From Alphaproteobacteria bacterium (GTDB lineage: Bacteria; Pseudomonadota; Alphaproteobacteria; UBA9655), in the NCBI GenBank assembly GCA_019752515.1, contig JAIEMB010000020.1:1-64000 (forward strand): DNA of 64,000 nt, in the 5' to 3' direction. The notes under the pieces are model-generated. The model did no database searches. It was given only the letters and a program-made list of their open reading frames with translations, and was not told the origin of the DNA. A program made the position numbers and the translations under genes. Below are positions 43,899 through 53,099 of the stretch, piece by piece (within the stretch, counting starts at the first letter, position 1; every line of letters begins with the position of its first letter).

Positions 43899-45449
43899 TC
43901 AGCTTTTCCTAAAAAATGGGATCACGTTACCTTCCGAAGACCTCCCATTTGGTTTAGGAAATAATATTTTCGCTACATTCAACCCATTCTTTCCTCGATA
44001 GTGTTCGTAACGCAAGTTGTTGTCTTGGCAAACTTTAGAAAAAACTTCTTGAGAAAGGAAAAAATTAAAGGACTGATTGAGTTGGTTGAGAATTTTTTTA
44101 TCGAAAAAGAATCCGTTATCTTTAACTTGGATATGAAGGCCTTCTTTTTGATGAGTTGCTTTAATAGTTACACTTCCATTGAGAGGAACGCTATGAAGAG
44201 GCTTACCAATAACATTAATGAGCATAAGCTCCATAAAACAAGAATCGCTATCATAAAAAAGGTTTTCAGAGCAATTTATTTCCACTTCAATATTTGATTT
44301 GTAAATTCTTTCGGCAAACAATTCCTGAATATTATTCAAGATATTTAAAATTTTAATTGGTTCATTTTTAATTTTTGAGGCGGCCCCCATGGATAAACAT
44401 TCGCCAACTTTGAGACAAGATTCAACAATATCGATGAGATCTTTAGAGGGAAGTTCTATATGTGCTCTCTTATAAAAGCTGAGGATCACATCTAAGGATC
44501 TTAGAAGGTAGGCTGCTTCCTCTCTTTGGTGATTACGAAAGCCAATTTGAAATTTCTTGTAGGCTTGGAAGGAAATTTGCTGGCATTGGATTTGTTGCTG
44601 GAGAGTAAAAAGAGCTGCTTTATTTTTTTCTAACTTTGCTTGGGAGAGGGATATAGCACTTTTTAGATGTTGAGTTCTTTCCTTGTACGCGTTCTTAACA
44701 CGCCACCACAGCCAATAAGAAGTTAAGACCATGGCAATAAAAACAAGCATCATAAAAAGAAAAAATACAGCGTAATGGTCTCTATGTTTAAAGAAGTACT
44801 CCCAAAAAAGATCTGGAGTTCGCCCATAAATCGGAAAAGGGCCTTGTTGATGAAGGCTATGAGTCTCGGAAACTGCAAAAGAAAGACTATCTCCCATGGG
44901 AAGAGTGGCTTTAAAAGTTGATGGATCAAGAAAGATTTCTAAGAATCCCTCAAGATTTCCTTCAGAATTAAAAATCCAATTTTTACAAATTATAGCTTCC
45001 TCCTCAAATGCCACGGTAGGACCATTTTGGTGAGGAGCTTCTGAAGGCGTATGGTCAAGCTTTAAAGAGAGAATTCCAAAGCGAGTGATGCGGCTCTGAG
45101 GTTTAGAAAGCTTGTTGTAAGTTATTTGCTCAATTCGAAAATAATCTACATCCGGCAATAAAGAATAAGAGGAGATTAGGATATTTTGAATCCGTTTGAG
45201 ATCTCCATGAGAAGCCGCAATTCTCTTACTTGTCAAAATAGATAATTTTTTTAGATTTTCAATATTGGAGTGAAGTTTGATTTGAGCGGCATTGAGTTCG
45301 GCTTGTTGTATCTCTTTATAAGAGGAGAGATAGCTTTGATAGTCAATATAAACATACACTCCCACAAAAGCTAAAGCGCCAATTGTATACAACACCATTC
45401 TTAAGGATATCGATTTTACTATTTTAAATAAATTATGACCATACTCCAT
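43899..45449 (-). CDS. Membrane sensor histidine-kinase-like protein with degenerate ATPase domain
   Basis: 516 aa. The first membrane segment is at residues about 18-35 and the second at about 228-248 (AVFFLFMMLVFIAMVLTSYW), enclosing a periplasmic sensor of about 190 aa. A coiled coil (residues about 265-310) and a dimerisation-like helix pair follow. The C-terminus resembles a HATPase_c fold: FMELMLINVIGKPLHSVP (N-box-like) and HIQVKDNGFFFDKKILNQL (G1 box, canonical DxGxG). The phospho-acceptor His is not in a clear H-box and the G2 box is missing, so it may bind ATP poorly. It could be a pseudokinase sensor. No response regulator is adjacent. Confidence 0.65.
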   Translation of the reverse strand: MEYGHNLFKIVKSISLRMVLYTIGALAFVGVYVYIDYQSYLSSYKEIQQAELNAAQIKLHSNIENLKKLSILTSKRIAASHGDLKRIQNILISSYSLLPDVDYFRIEQITYNKLSKPQSRITRFGILSLKLDHTPSEAPHQNGPTVAFEEEAIICKNWIFNSEGNLEGFLEIFLDPSTFKATLPMGDSLSFAVSETHSLHQQGPFPIYGRTPDLFWEYFFKHRDHYAVFFLFMMLVFIAMVLTSYWLWWRVKNAYKERTQHLKSAISLSQAKLEKNKAALFTLQQQIQCQQISFQAYKKFQIGFRNHQREEAAYLLRSLDVILSFYKRAHIELPSKDLIDIVESCLKVGECLSMGAASKIKNEPIKILNILNNIQELFAERIYKSNIEVEINCSENLFYDSDSCFMELMLINVIGKPLHSVPLNGSVTIKATHQKEGLHIQVKDNGFFFDKKILNQLNQSFNFFLSQEVFSKVCQDNNLRYEHYRGKNGLNVAKILFPKPNGRSSEGNVIPFFRKS

Positions 45450-45657
45450 AAGTCAAGATGGCTTCCTGTATTTTTTAACCATATTATTTCTTTAAATATA
45501 AATCTGTACAGAAGAAAAGCCAAGAATAATCTCAAAGAGGGAGGGGAGAATGTGAGAGCGATTTTCTCCTCCGTTTCTTTCCGTCACGTTGGTGAAAATT
45601 TGGAGAAAATTGTTTTTTATCTCTTGACATTCACCTCTAGAAACTCCAGTGTTTCCC

Positions 45658-45733
45658 TGGTGGGCGCTGAAGGATTCGAACCTTCGACCCTCTGATTAAA
45701 AGTCAGATGCTCTACCGACTGAGCTAAGCGCCC
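45658..45733 (-). tRNA. tRNA-Lys (anticodon TTT)
   Basis: The minus strand reads GGGCGCTTAGCTCAGTCGGT, the anticodon arm CTGACTTTTAATCAG (anticodon TTT), the T arm GTTCGAATC, and AGCGCCC-ACCA. The acceptor stem pairs fully and CCA is encoded. The open frame on the plus strand here merely reads tRNA sequence. Confidence 0.97.
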
Positions 45734-45779
45734 GAATGTGGTGCACAATATAATTATCCATGATAGAGGTCAACCCTTA

Positions 45780-46655
45780 TCATGTTTCTTTGCGCCGTCT
45801 TTCATGAAAAACAATAATTAGACCTGAAGCAATAATAATACCGCATCCTAAGAAAAGAGATTCAGTTGGCCAATTACCATATAGTATAATATCTAACATA
45901 ATACTCCAAAGCAATGCAGAATAAATCATAGGGGCAATAATACCCGCAGGAGCATACCGATAAGCATAGGTAACACAAAGCTGACCTAACCCACCCCCAA
46001 GTCCTAGAATAATAAGGAAAATCCATCCCCAAAAATCTGGGGTTACCCACACAAAAGGAAGAGCAATGAGAACAACAAGTGCGGGTAATAAGCTACCTAA
46101 GAAGGTAAGTGTAAAACTATTATTTGTAGCTGATAAAAGACGCCCATAAAGATTATAGGCTGATTCCATAAAAGCCCCTATAATAATAAAAAAAGTTCCC
46201 CAATGAAAAACATCCCCTCCTGGCTTCGCAATAATTAAAACACCTATTAAACCCAAAGCAACCGCTACTCCTTGAACGAAACCAACCTTTTCTTTTAAAA
46301 TAGGGTAGGAAAGAATAACTAAAAAAAGCGTTGAAGAAAAGTAAAGAGCCATAGAATTAGAAAGAGGAAGCATCCCGATCCCAATAAAAAGAGTCGAAAG
46401 TCCAACAGATAAGAGAACAGCTCTCTTAAAATGAATTTTCCACTCGGAGGGGGATGGCGTCGTCCACCCACCCCTTAAAATTATAAAGATACCTGCAGGA
46501 AAAGCTGCAAAAAAACAACGAAAAAATACCAACTGAGGAGGAGAATAATTTACAGTTACATCCTTAATGATGGCATTAAGAATTGAGAAAATAAGCATCG
46601 CTCCCAACATATAAATGATACCACGTTTGTAGGAAGAATGGCCTAGTTCCGACAT
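45780..46655 (-). CDS. EamA-family (DMT) transporter
   Basis: 291 aa from ATG 46655 (GAGA upstream; an in-frame TTG 15 nt earlier is less likely). Ten membrane segments in two EamA repeats: GIIYMLGAMLIFSILNAII at the start, SMALYFSSTLFLVILSYPIL and VGFVQGVAVALGLIGVLII in the first, and GTFFIIIGAFMESAYNLYGR through GCGIIIASGLIIVFH in the second. It is a drug/metabolite superfamily exporter or importer. The substrate (amino acids, SAM-like compounds or others) is not predictable. It ends 47 nt from the tRNA-Lys 5' end, on the same strand. Confidence 0.9.
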   Translation of the reverse strand: MSELGHSSYKRGIIYMLGAMLIFSILNAIIKDVTVNYSPPQLVFFRCFFAAFPAGIFIILRGGWTTPSPSEWKIHFKRAVLLSVGLSTLFIGIGMLPLSNSMALYFSSTLFLVILSYPILKEKVGFVQGVAVALGLIGVLIIAKPGGDVFHWGTFFIIIGAFMESAYNLYGRLLSATNNSFTLTFLGSLLPALVVLIALPFVWVTPDFWGWIFLIILGLGGGLGQLCVTYAYRYAPAGIIAPMIYSALLWSIMLDIILYGNWPTESLFLGCGIIIASGLIIVFHERRRKET

Positions 46656-46728
46656 AATTCTCTTTTTCAATAAATTCTTCGTTGTTTAATCAGTATCTAC
46701 ATTTATCTAATATAATCCTAATTTTCAT

Positions 46729-47235
46729 TTACTGAAGAATTTCTGTTGCGGGAGCCTTTTCTTGTTGAGCTTGCTCTTGTGAAATTTGTCGTTGATAAAG
46801 TTCAGCAAAGTCTACAGGAGTTAAAAGAAGTGCTGGATATCCTCCTTCTTGCGTTGTTGTGGCAACAATTTGGCGAGCAAAAGGGAATAAAATCCGAGGG
46901 CACTCAATCATTAAAATTGGTCGAAGATACTCCTCAGGAACGTCACTGCCTATTGTGAAAACACCTGCATATTCAAGGTCCATCAAAAAAACCTGATGTT
47001 CTTTACGCTTAGCATCAACTTGAATACGTAAGGCCACTTCAAAGGTCCGATCTTTTAAATTATGTGCTTGGGCTTCGATATGAATTGAGATAGACGGTCT
47101 CTCTTCATTTTCCATGATATTGGCCATGGGCGAAGGATTTTCAAAAGAAAGGTCTTTAATATATTGGGCATTAACAATAAGGGGAGCTTGAGCTTCCTTA
47201 TCTGTTGTTGCTTTCGTTTTTCCTTTATTCTCCAT
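46729..47235 (-). CDS. secB: Protein-export chaperone SecB
   Basis: 168 aa with AGGAGAT before the ATG. SecB blocks: VNAQYIKDLSFENPSP, ISIHIEAQAHNLKDRTFEVA, LEYAGVFTI and LRPILMIECPRILFPFARQI, then GYPALLLTPVDFAELYQR. SecB keeps preproteins unfolded and delivers them to SecA, consistent with the many signal-peptide proteins here. The N-terminus is slightly longer than E. coli SecB, as in other alphaproteobacteria. Confidence 0.95.
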   Translation of the reverse strand: MENKGKTKATTDKEAQAPLIVNAQYIKDLSFENPSPMANIMENEERPSISIHIEAQAHNLKDRTFEVALRIQVDAKRKEHQVFLMDLEYAGVFTIGSDVPEEYLRPILMIECPRILFPFARQIVATTTQEGGYPALLLTPVDFAELYQRQISQEQAQQEKAPATEILQ

Positions 47236-47550
47236 CTTTATCTCCTATTAAAAAATTATGTTGAACACTATGTCACAATTGATATGGAAAACAAGAGCCA
47301 GAAAGATATTGATATTATTTTTGATGAGAACAACACTGGCGAAGTGAAAAAACATGTGCTAAGAGCATCACATTTGTATGTCTTAGGAAAGCTCTTTTAA
47401 AAGAATTAAGTTAGTCGTGGACGCGTTGTTTATTGAAACATTGACCACGTCTCGATGAAAAGAGAGATAACACTTTGATGAGTGAGTTCTGATAAAGAGA
47501 GAGATGAAGTCACGTGAATAGTTTTATGGAGTTTCACAGGTAAAAATGCG
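47236..47550. other. Intergenic region secB-glmU with a doubtful short frame
   Basis: About 315 nt hold the secB promoter (reverse) and the glmU promoter (forward). A 38-codon plus-strand frame at 47284-47400 (MENKSQKDIDIIFDENNTGE...) has no good ribosome site and I recognise no family. No riboswitch, ribozyme or strong terminator is visible. Confidence 0.4.
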
Positions 47551-48885
47551 ATGAATCACTTACAAATTGTCGTTTTGGCTGCTGGCCATGGAACGCGGAT
47601 GAAGTCGGACCTTCCCAAAATACTTCATTCCTTGGGCGGAAGGCCGGTTCTTGATTATGTTCTTGACTTAGCTCACCAAATGAATTCCCAAGACGTAGTT
47701 CTTGTGGTCAGTCCTTCTTTGAAAGACATACAAACACCCTTTAAACATAAAACTGTTGTGCAGCATCCTGCTCAAGGAACAGGAGACGCGGTTAAATGGG
47801 CTCTCCCCCATTTAAGCCAAAAAGGGCATGTTCTTATTCTTTTTGGAGATACCCCTCTTATTCAAAAAGAAACTTTAGACCGAATGTTAAGCCTTGCTGA
47901 GCAACAGCCTGAAACAGCTGTTATTTTACTAGGTATGCATCCTCATGACATGCAAAATTATGCACGTCTTATTCTCAGTAAGGATGGTAGCCTAGAGGAA
48001 GTGTTAGAATATAAGGACTTAACGCCGACTCAAAAAGAAATACCCCTATGTAATTCAGGCGTTGCCTTAGTGAGAGGGGACCTCTTAAGTCCCCTTCTTT
48101 CTTCCCTCACTCCCAATAACGCAGCTCACGAGTATTATCTAACGGATCTCGTAAAAATTGCGCGTACAAAAGGGTACTCCTGCCGTGTTGTTGAAGGAGA
48201 AGCTACTGAATTCATGGGTATTAATACACGACAAGATCTTGCTCGAGCTGAGGCTGTTCTGCAAAATCGGTGGAGAAACCACGCGATGACTAAGGGAGTA
48301 ACTCTCCTCGATCCTTCCACTACCTATTTGAGTTATGATACACAGTTTTCTTATGATATCATTCTTCATCCTTTTGTGGCCATAGGGCCAGGTGTCGTGA
48401 TTGAGAAAGGGGCTGAGATTCTTCCTTTCTGCCGATTGAGTAATACTCATGTTGGGCCACAAGCCGTTGTAGGGCCCTTTGCTCATTTACGGGGTGGGGT
48501 TTATCTCCATGAAAAGTCAGAAATTGGTAACTTTGTGGAAGTTAAAAATTCTACTTTTGGATCACAAGCGAAAGCAAAACATTTAAGTTATATCGGTGAT
48601 GCAAGCATTGGTGCTAAAACCAACATCGGTGCGGGAACGATTACATGCAATTATGATGGTTTTAATAAGTCTAAAACGCTCATTGGTGAAGGTGTTTTTA
48701 TTGGATCCAATAGTTCCCTTGTTGCTCCCCTTTCGATTGGTGACCATGCCATTGTGGGGGCTGGGAGTGTGGTCATAGAAGATGTAGAAAGTCGAGCTTT
48801 AGCCTTATCGAGAAGCAACCAAACATCATTTGAAAAAGGGGCTGATAAATTTCGAGAGAAGCGCCAGAAAAGAAAGGATTTATAA
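47551..48885 (+). CDS. glmU: Bifunctional UDP-GlcNAc pyrophosphorylase / glucosamine-1-phosphate acetyltransferase
   Basis: 444 aa, full length. The N-terminal nucleotidyltransferase half has VVLAAGHGTRMKSDLPKILH, GTGDAVKWALPHL and FGDTPLI. The C-terminal left-handed beta-helix half has hexapeptide repeats and the acetyltransferase sites VEVKNSTFGSQAKAKHLSYI and GAGTITCNYDGFNKSKT. It makes UDP-GlcNAc for peptidoglycan and lipid A. It is 4 nt upstream of glmS, so the two steps of the pathway are co-transcribed. Confidence 0.97.
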   Translation: MNHLQIVVLAAGHGTRMKSDLPKILHSLGGRPVLDYVLDLAHQMNSQDVVLVVSPSLKDIQTPFKHKTVVQHPAQGTGDAVKWALPHLSQKGHVLILFGDTPLIQKETLDRMLSLAEQQPETAVILLGMHPHDMQNYARLILSKDGSLEEVLEYKDLTPTQKEIPLCNSGVALVRGDLLSPLLSSLTPNNAAHEYYLTDLVKIARTKGYSCRVVEGEATEFMGINTRQDLARAEAVLQNRWRNHAMTKGVTLLDPSTTYLSYDTQFSYDIILHPFVAIGPGVVIEKGAEILPFCRLSNTHVGPQAVVGPFAHLRGGVYLHEKSEIGNFVEVKNSTFGSQAKAKHLSYIGDASIGAKTNIGAGTITCNYDGFNKSKTLIGEGVFIGSNSSLVAPLSIGDHAIVGAGSVVIEDVESRALALSRSNQTSFEKGADKFREKRQKRKDL

Positions 48886-48889
48886 GAGT

Positions 48890-50704
48890 ATGTGTGGAAT
48901 TATCGGAATTGTGGGAAAGCATCCTGTGGGTCAAAGGCTTATCAATGGCCTTGAAAAACTTGAGTACCGCGGATATGACTCATCAGGTATTGCAACCATC
49001 CATGTTGGGCAAATCCACAGATTACGTTCAGAGGGAAAGCTCCTTAAACTCAAAGAAAAGTTTCTTGCCCATCCTCTCGAAGGTCATAATGGAATAGGAC
49101 ACACGCGTTGGGCAACCCATGGCGAGCCAACTGAAATCAATGCCCATCCTCATGGTAACGCCAAAGTCACATTGGTTCATAATGGGATCATAGAAAACTA
49201 CTCTACACTCCGAGAAGAACTAGAGAGCAAAGGATATGTTTTTGAAAGCGAAACAGATACAGAGGTTGTAGCTCATCTTATTTCATTTCACATGGACCAA
49301 GGACTTACACCTCAAGAAGCCGTTGCTCAAGCTTTAAAGCGGTTGCAAGGTGCCTTTGCTTTAGCCATCCTATTTACAGGTTACGATAATCTTTTAATAG
49401 CTGCTCGTCAGGGTGGAAGCCCTCTCGCCCTTGGTTATGGAGATGGGGAGATGTATGTGGGCTCAGATGCCATTGCCCTTGTGACTCTCACTCAAAAAAT
49501 ATCTTACCTTGAAGATGGAGATTGGGCTGTATTGTCTCCTGGAAATGTTACTATTTATGATAAAAATACCCACCCTGTAGATAGGCCTATTCAAACCAGT
49601 TGCATTTCCGAAGGTTCGATTAATAAGGGAGAATACCCCCATTTTATGCTTAAAGAAATTTTTGAACAACCGAGAGCTCTTGAAACAACAATTAACTCAT
49701 TCTTAAAAGAAGGCTCTCTTCAATTTCCTTCTCTGCCATGGGAATCTGTCTCGCGTATAACCATTTCAGCCTGTGGAACAGCTTATTATGCTGGCTTGAT
49801 CTCTAAATACTGGTTTGAAAAATACGCAGGCCTCCCTGTTGAAGTTGATATAGCCTCTGAGTTTCGATATCGCATGCCTCCCCTCCCCGAAAAAGGGCTT
49901 AGTCTGTTTATTTCTCAATCAGGGGAAACTATTGATACCCTTGCCGCTCTCGAGTATACAAAATCTCACGGTCAAACGATTGTCTCCATTTTAAATGTAC
50001 CTGAAAGCTCAATTGCACGCCAATCAGATGCCGTTCTTCTCACCAAGGCAGGGCCTGAAATAGGAGTTGCTTCGACAAAAGCGTTCACCACTCAATTGGT
50101 CCTCTTAGCCCTCTTGGCTCTTGAAGCAGGGCGCAAACGTAAGTTTTTGACTGAAACAAGTTTTGATGAACTGGTATTCAGTTTACGCTTTATTCCAGCT
50201 CTTTGTGAAAAGGTTCTTTTACTCGAAGAGAAAATCAAGACAACTGCTCAGACACTGATAAAAGCTAGTGATGTGCTATTCTTGGGGCGTGGTGTAAGTT
50301 ATCCTCTTGCCCTAGAGGGAGCTCTTAAGCTTAAAGAAATCAGTTACATCCATGCAGAAGGATATGCAGCCGGTGAAATGAAACATGGCCCTATCGCTCT
50401 CCTTCACAAGAACTTTCCTGTGATCGTAGTCGCTCCCTCTGATGAACTTTTTGAAAAAACAGCCTCTAATATTCAAGAGATTATTGCTCGTGGAGCACAA
50501 GTAACCGTCCTAACTGATCCTAGAGGTAGTCAGTCTTTAAGCTCTCTACCTATTGGCTCTCTGATTCTTCCAGAAACAACACCACTTACAGCACCGCTTG
50601 TTTATGCTCTTCCTCTTCAACTTTTGGCGTATCATACAGCTGTCTTGAAAGGAACTGACGTAGATCAACCTCGTAATTTAGCCAAATCAGTAACTGTAGA
50701 ATAG
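48890..50704 (+). CDS. glmS: Glutamine-fructose-6-phosphate aminotransferase
   Basis: 604 aa beginning MCGIIGIVGKHPVG at ATG 48890, with Cys2 as the glutaminase nucleophile, so the further upstream frame is not used. GATase motifs are RGYDSSGIAT, HTRWATHGEP and HNGIIENY. Two SIS domains follow (ISACGTAYYAGLISKYW, SQSGETIDTLAAL, LGRGVSYPLALEGALKLKE) and the C-terminal loop DQPRNLAKSVTVE. It makes glucosamine-6-phosphate for cell-wall and lipid A precursors, upstream of GlmM/GlmU. Confidence 0.97.
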   Translation: MCGIIGIVGKHPVGQRLINGLEKLEYRGYDSSGIATIHVGQIHRLRSEGKLLKLKEKFLAHPLEGHNGIGHTRWATHGEPTEINAHPHGNAKVTLVHNGIIENYSTLREELESKGYVFESETDTEVVAHLISFHMDQGLTPQEAVAQALKRLQGAFALAILFTGYDNLLIAARQGGSPLALGYGDGEMYVGSDAIALVTLTQKISYLEDGDWAVLSPGNVTIYDKNTHPVDRPIQTSCISEGSINKGEYPHFMLKEIFEQPRALETTINSFLKEGSLQFPSLPWESVSRITISACGTAYYAGLISKYWFEKYAGLPVEVDIASEFRYRMPPLPEKGLSLFISQSGETIDTLAALEYTKSHGQTIVSILNVPESSIARQSDAVLLTKAGPEIGVASTKAFTTQLVLLALLALEAGRKRKFLTETSFDELVFSLRFIPALCEKVLLLEEKIKTTAQTLIKASDVLFLGRGVSYPLALEGALKLKEISYIHAEGYAAGEMKHGPIALLHKNFPVIVVAPSDELFEKTASNIQEIIARGAQVTVLTDPRGSQSLSSLPIGSLILPETTPLTAPLVYALPLQLLAYHTAVLKGTDVDQPRNLAKSVTVE

Positions 50705-50751
50705 GTCTTTAGAGTATTGTGAGAAAGCGACATCGAAAGTAAAGTGCTGTC

Positions 50752-50779
50752 AAAAAAAGGGGCCAAAAGGCCCCTTTTT
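50752..50779. terminator. Bidirectional intrinsic terminator glmS/dsbA-like
   Basis: The stem GGGGCC (50759-50764), loop AAAA, stem GGCCCC (50769-50774) and TTTTT, preceded by an A7 run, gives a Rho-independent terminator on both strands between the convergent glmS and DsbA-like genes. Confidence 0.92.
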
Positions 50780-50797
50780 GTTTCGAAGGACACAACC

Positions 50798-51616
50798 TTA
50801 AGAAGCTTTTTCACTAGCTTGTTTGCTACTAGCTGTGGACTCTTGCAACATTTTCTTTAGCTCTTCAGCACTAACGTATCCAGGCACAACCTTTTTTTCA
50901 CCTATGATCAGAGTTGGTGTTCCGTTAATGCCAATGACTTTCGCCAGTTCAAGATCTTGATCAACCAAAGCTTGAATTTCTTTCGTTTTCATATCAGCTT
51001 CAAGCTTTTTTGTGTCAATATCAACGGAGCTAGCTAGTTTTAAGAGCTGTTTTTTTGTCAAGGGCTTATCTGATGAAAATACAACCTTTTGAAATTGGTC
51101 ATACTTACCTTGTTCTTTAGCTGCAAGCATTGCTTTGACTGTCATAACGGAAGCAGGGCCCATAATGGGGATGTCCTTATAAATAATTTTGACATCCTTA
51201 TCCGTACTTACAAGAGTTTCCAACTCTTTGTGAAACTTCTTACAGTACCCACAGTTTGGATCTAAAAAGACAACTAAAGAAGTAGCTCCCTTAGGATTTC
51301 CACCAATTGGCGTTGCAGGGTTATTAAAAATTTTATCTTTATTTTCTGCTACAGCCTTTTCCATTTTAGCAACCGCTTCTTTTTGTTGCTGCGCCATTCC
51401 TGCTTGAAAGGCGTTCATAACAACTTCAGGATGTTTTGTAAGGTAATTAGCAATGATTTTCTCAATCTCTTGGGACTGGGCAGCCGTAAAATTGGAAGAA
51501 ACAGGTGCAGCAGCAGGAGCTACCGGAACATTTACTTGGGATGTTCCTTCAGCAAATGCAAAACTTGCAAAACCCATGCTCACAACAGATAACAGACTTA
51601 AACTAACTTTTTTCAT
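50798..51616 (-). CDS. Periplasmic DsbA-family thiol:disulfide oxidoreductase (Com1/ScsC-like)
   Basis: 272 aa. Signal peptide MKKVSLSLLSVVSMGFASFAFA, then an Ala/Pro spacer and an N-terminal helix region (QSQEIEKIIANYLTKHPEVV) typical of Com1/ScsC-like proteins. The thioredoxin core has VFLDPNCGYCKKFHKEL with the CGYC site at about residues 122-125, and the cis-Pro loop GINGTPTLII. It oxidises or isomerises disulfides in exported proteins, relevant to the Cys-rich TraN and galaxin-like proteins. Own transcription unit, ended by a strong terminator. Confidence 0.92.
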   Translation of the reverse strand: MKKVSLSLLSVVSMGFASFAFAEGTSQVNVPVAPAAAPVSSNFTAAQSQEIEKIIANYLTKHPEVVMNAFQAGMAQQQKEAVAKMEKAVAENKDKIFNNPATPIGGNPKGATSLVVFLDPNCGYCKKFHKELETLVSTDKDVKIIYKDIPIMGPASVMTVKAMLAAKEQGKYDQFQKVVFSSDKPLTKKQLLKLASSVDIDTKKLEADMKTKEIQALVDQDLELAKVIGINGTPTLIIGEKKVVPGYVSAEELKKMLQESTASSKQASEKAS

Positions 51617-51758
51617 TGATTATTCTCCCTATGGTTAAGGCTTAAATAATAACGAATTCTGGAAGCCTTCACAAGTTACATATTGTTCAAAAAAGAGACA
51701 GTGCGCTTTGTATACCACATATAAAACAGTCTATTAGATAGACAGCGTATTTTCATGT

Positions 51759-53099
51759 CTATTTTTTTGGCCAACGAAGAGCTATCGCAATGACAGCTCC
51801 AATTCCTAATAAATAACAATAAAAAACATAGGGTATAATATTCAATGGAGAAACTCCCGCAATAGAGCCCGCTAGCAAAACTTGCGCACTGTATGGCAAA
51901 ACTCCTTGAAAAACACATGAGAAAATCGTCACCAACGCTGCTGTTCGTGCAAAAGGAATATGATAGCGTTTAGAAATCTCATGGGTGGCCTCACCGGCTA
52001 AGATAATCGCCACTGTATTATTTGCTGTACAAACATCACAAAAACTGACAATCGAGCTTACAGCACTTTCTGCAACACGGGATCCTTGGGGTCTCGTCGC
52101 CCATTTCTGAATAAAGGAGTCCATGCTTTGAACCAAAAAACGGATTCCCCCTTGATCTTTAGCAAGTTCACTTAGACCTCCTATTAAAAGAGAGAGAATA
52201 AGGATCTCATTCATAGAAGTATATCCTTCAAAAATATTCTTTGCGAAGCTAAGAGTCGTATAGGAGGGTGCAAAAGCAACACCAATAATCCCTGCAACCA
52301 AGAGCCCAGAAGAGAGAACGATAAAAACATTGGTCCCCAAAAGCGCTAAAATAAGGACGAAGAAATAGGGAAAGCTAAAAATAAGAGAAGGAGAATCAGG
52401 ACCTTCCTGTGTACCTGAAGCCTCTCCTGACCCCGAAAAAGCAAAGAAAAGCAAAGTTAAAAGTAAAGGCCCGATAGCTATCATAAGGTTAACTTTAAAC
52501 TTATCCTTAAGAGAACACGGATGAATTTGTGTTGCAGCTATGGTTGTGTCCGAGATCATTGATAAGTTATCCCCAAACATTGCTCCACTAATAACAGCAC
52601 CTGCCATCAGGGCCGGATCAATACCTAAAGCACGAGAAATTCCAACGGCAATGGGAGCTAAAGCTGCAATCGTACCCATAGACGTTCCCATAGCTGTTGA
52701 TACAAGAGCTCCAATAAGGAAAACACCAGGTAAAGTTGCCTCTTGAGGAATGAAATGAAGGGCAAAATGAACTGTTGCGTCCACACCCCCAATACCTTTT
52801 AAAACTTCTGTATACGCTCCTGCCAAGAGATAAATCATACACATTGTGATGATATTTTTCTCCCGTACTCCTTCTAAAAAAACTTGAATATTATCCGAAA
52901 GCGAATGCCGACCTAAAAGAATAGCAACAATTAAGGCAGGTAGAATTGCCACACTTGCAGAAACTTTATAAAAAGCAAACTCAACACCCTGCCAAGTCAG
53001 ATAAACTCCACTCCCGATAAAAAGAAGCAAGAAGAGTCCAATAGGTAAGAGAGCCAATGGACCTTTGAGACTGTATTTCTTCATCATTTTAAAATTCAT
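51759..53099 (-). CDS. nhaC: NhaC-family Na+/H+ antiporter
   Basis: 446 aa with about 11 membrane segments. NhaC blocks: ALIVAILLGRHSLSDNIQVF, STAMGTSMGTIAALAPIAVG, GAVISGAMFGDNLSMISDTT and SFCDVCTANNTVAIILAGEA. The start may be ATG 53099, overlapping the LysR stop by 11 nt, or ATG 53087 just after it. Neither has a strong ribosome site. It exchanges Na+ for H+ at the inner membrane. It directly follows the LysR gene, which probably controls it. Confidence 0.9.
   Translation of the reverse strand: MNFKMMKKYSLKGPLALLPIGLFLLLFIGSGVYLTWQGVEFAFYKVSASVAILPALIVAILLGRHSLSDNIQVFLEGVREKNIITMCMIYLLAGAYTEVLKGIGGVDATVHFALHFIPQEATLPGVFLIGALVSTAMGTSMGTIAALAPIAVGISRALGIDPALMAGAVISGAMFGDNLSMISDTTIAATQIHPCSLKDKFKVNLMIAIGPLLLTLLFFAFSGSGEASGTQEGPDSPSLIFSFPYFFVLILALLGTNVFIVLSSGLLVAGIIGVAFAPSYTTLSFAKNIFEGYTSMNEILILSLLIGGLSELAKDQGGIRFLVQSMDSFIQKWATRPQGSRVAESAVSSIVSFCDVCTANNTVAIILAGEATHEISKRYHIPFARTAALVTIFSCVFQGVLPYSAQVLLAGSIAGVSPLNIIPYVFYCYLLGIGAVIAIALRWPKK

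Noticed and set aside
45435-45695. Short plus-strand protein frame ending GAEGFEPSTL
   Set aside because: Its end is the reverse complement of the tRNA-Lys gene and the rest is non-coding.
45658-45733. tRNA-Lys as attachment site of the tra element
   Set aside because: I found no second copy of the tRNA 3' end in the window and no integrase, so there is no attachment-site evidence.
47284-47400. 38-codon gene upstream of glmU
   Set aside because: No convincing ribosome site or family; kept only as a note in the intergenic entry.
48700-48890. glmS ribozyme/riboswitch
   Set aside because: glmS begins 4 nt after glmU, leaving no leader for the ribozyme.
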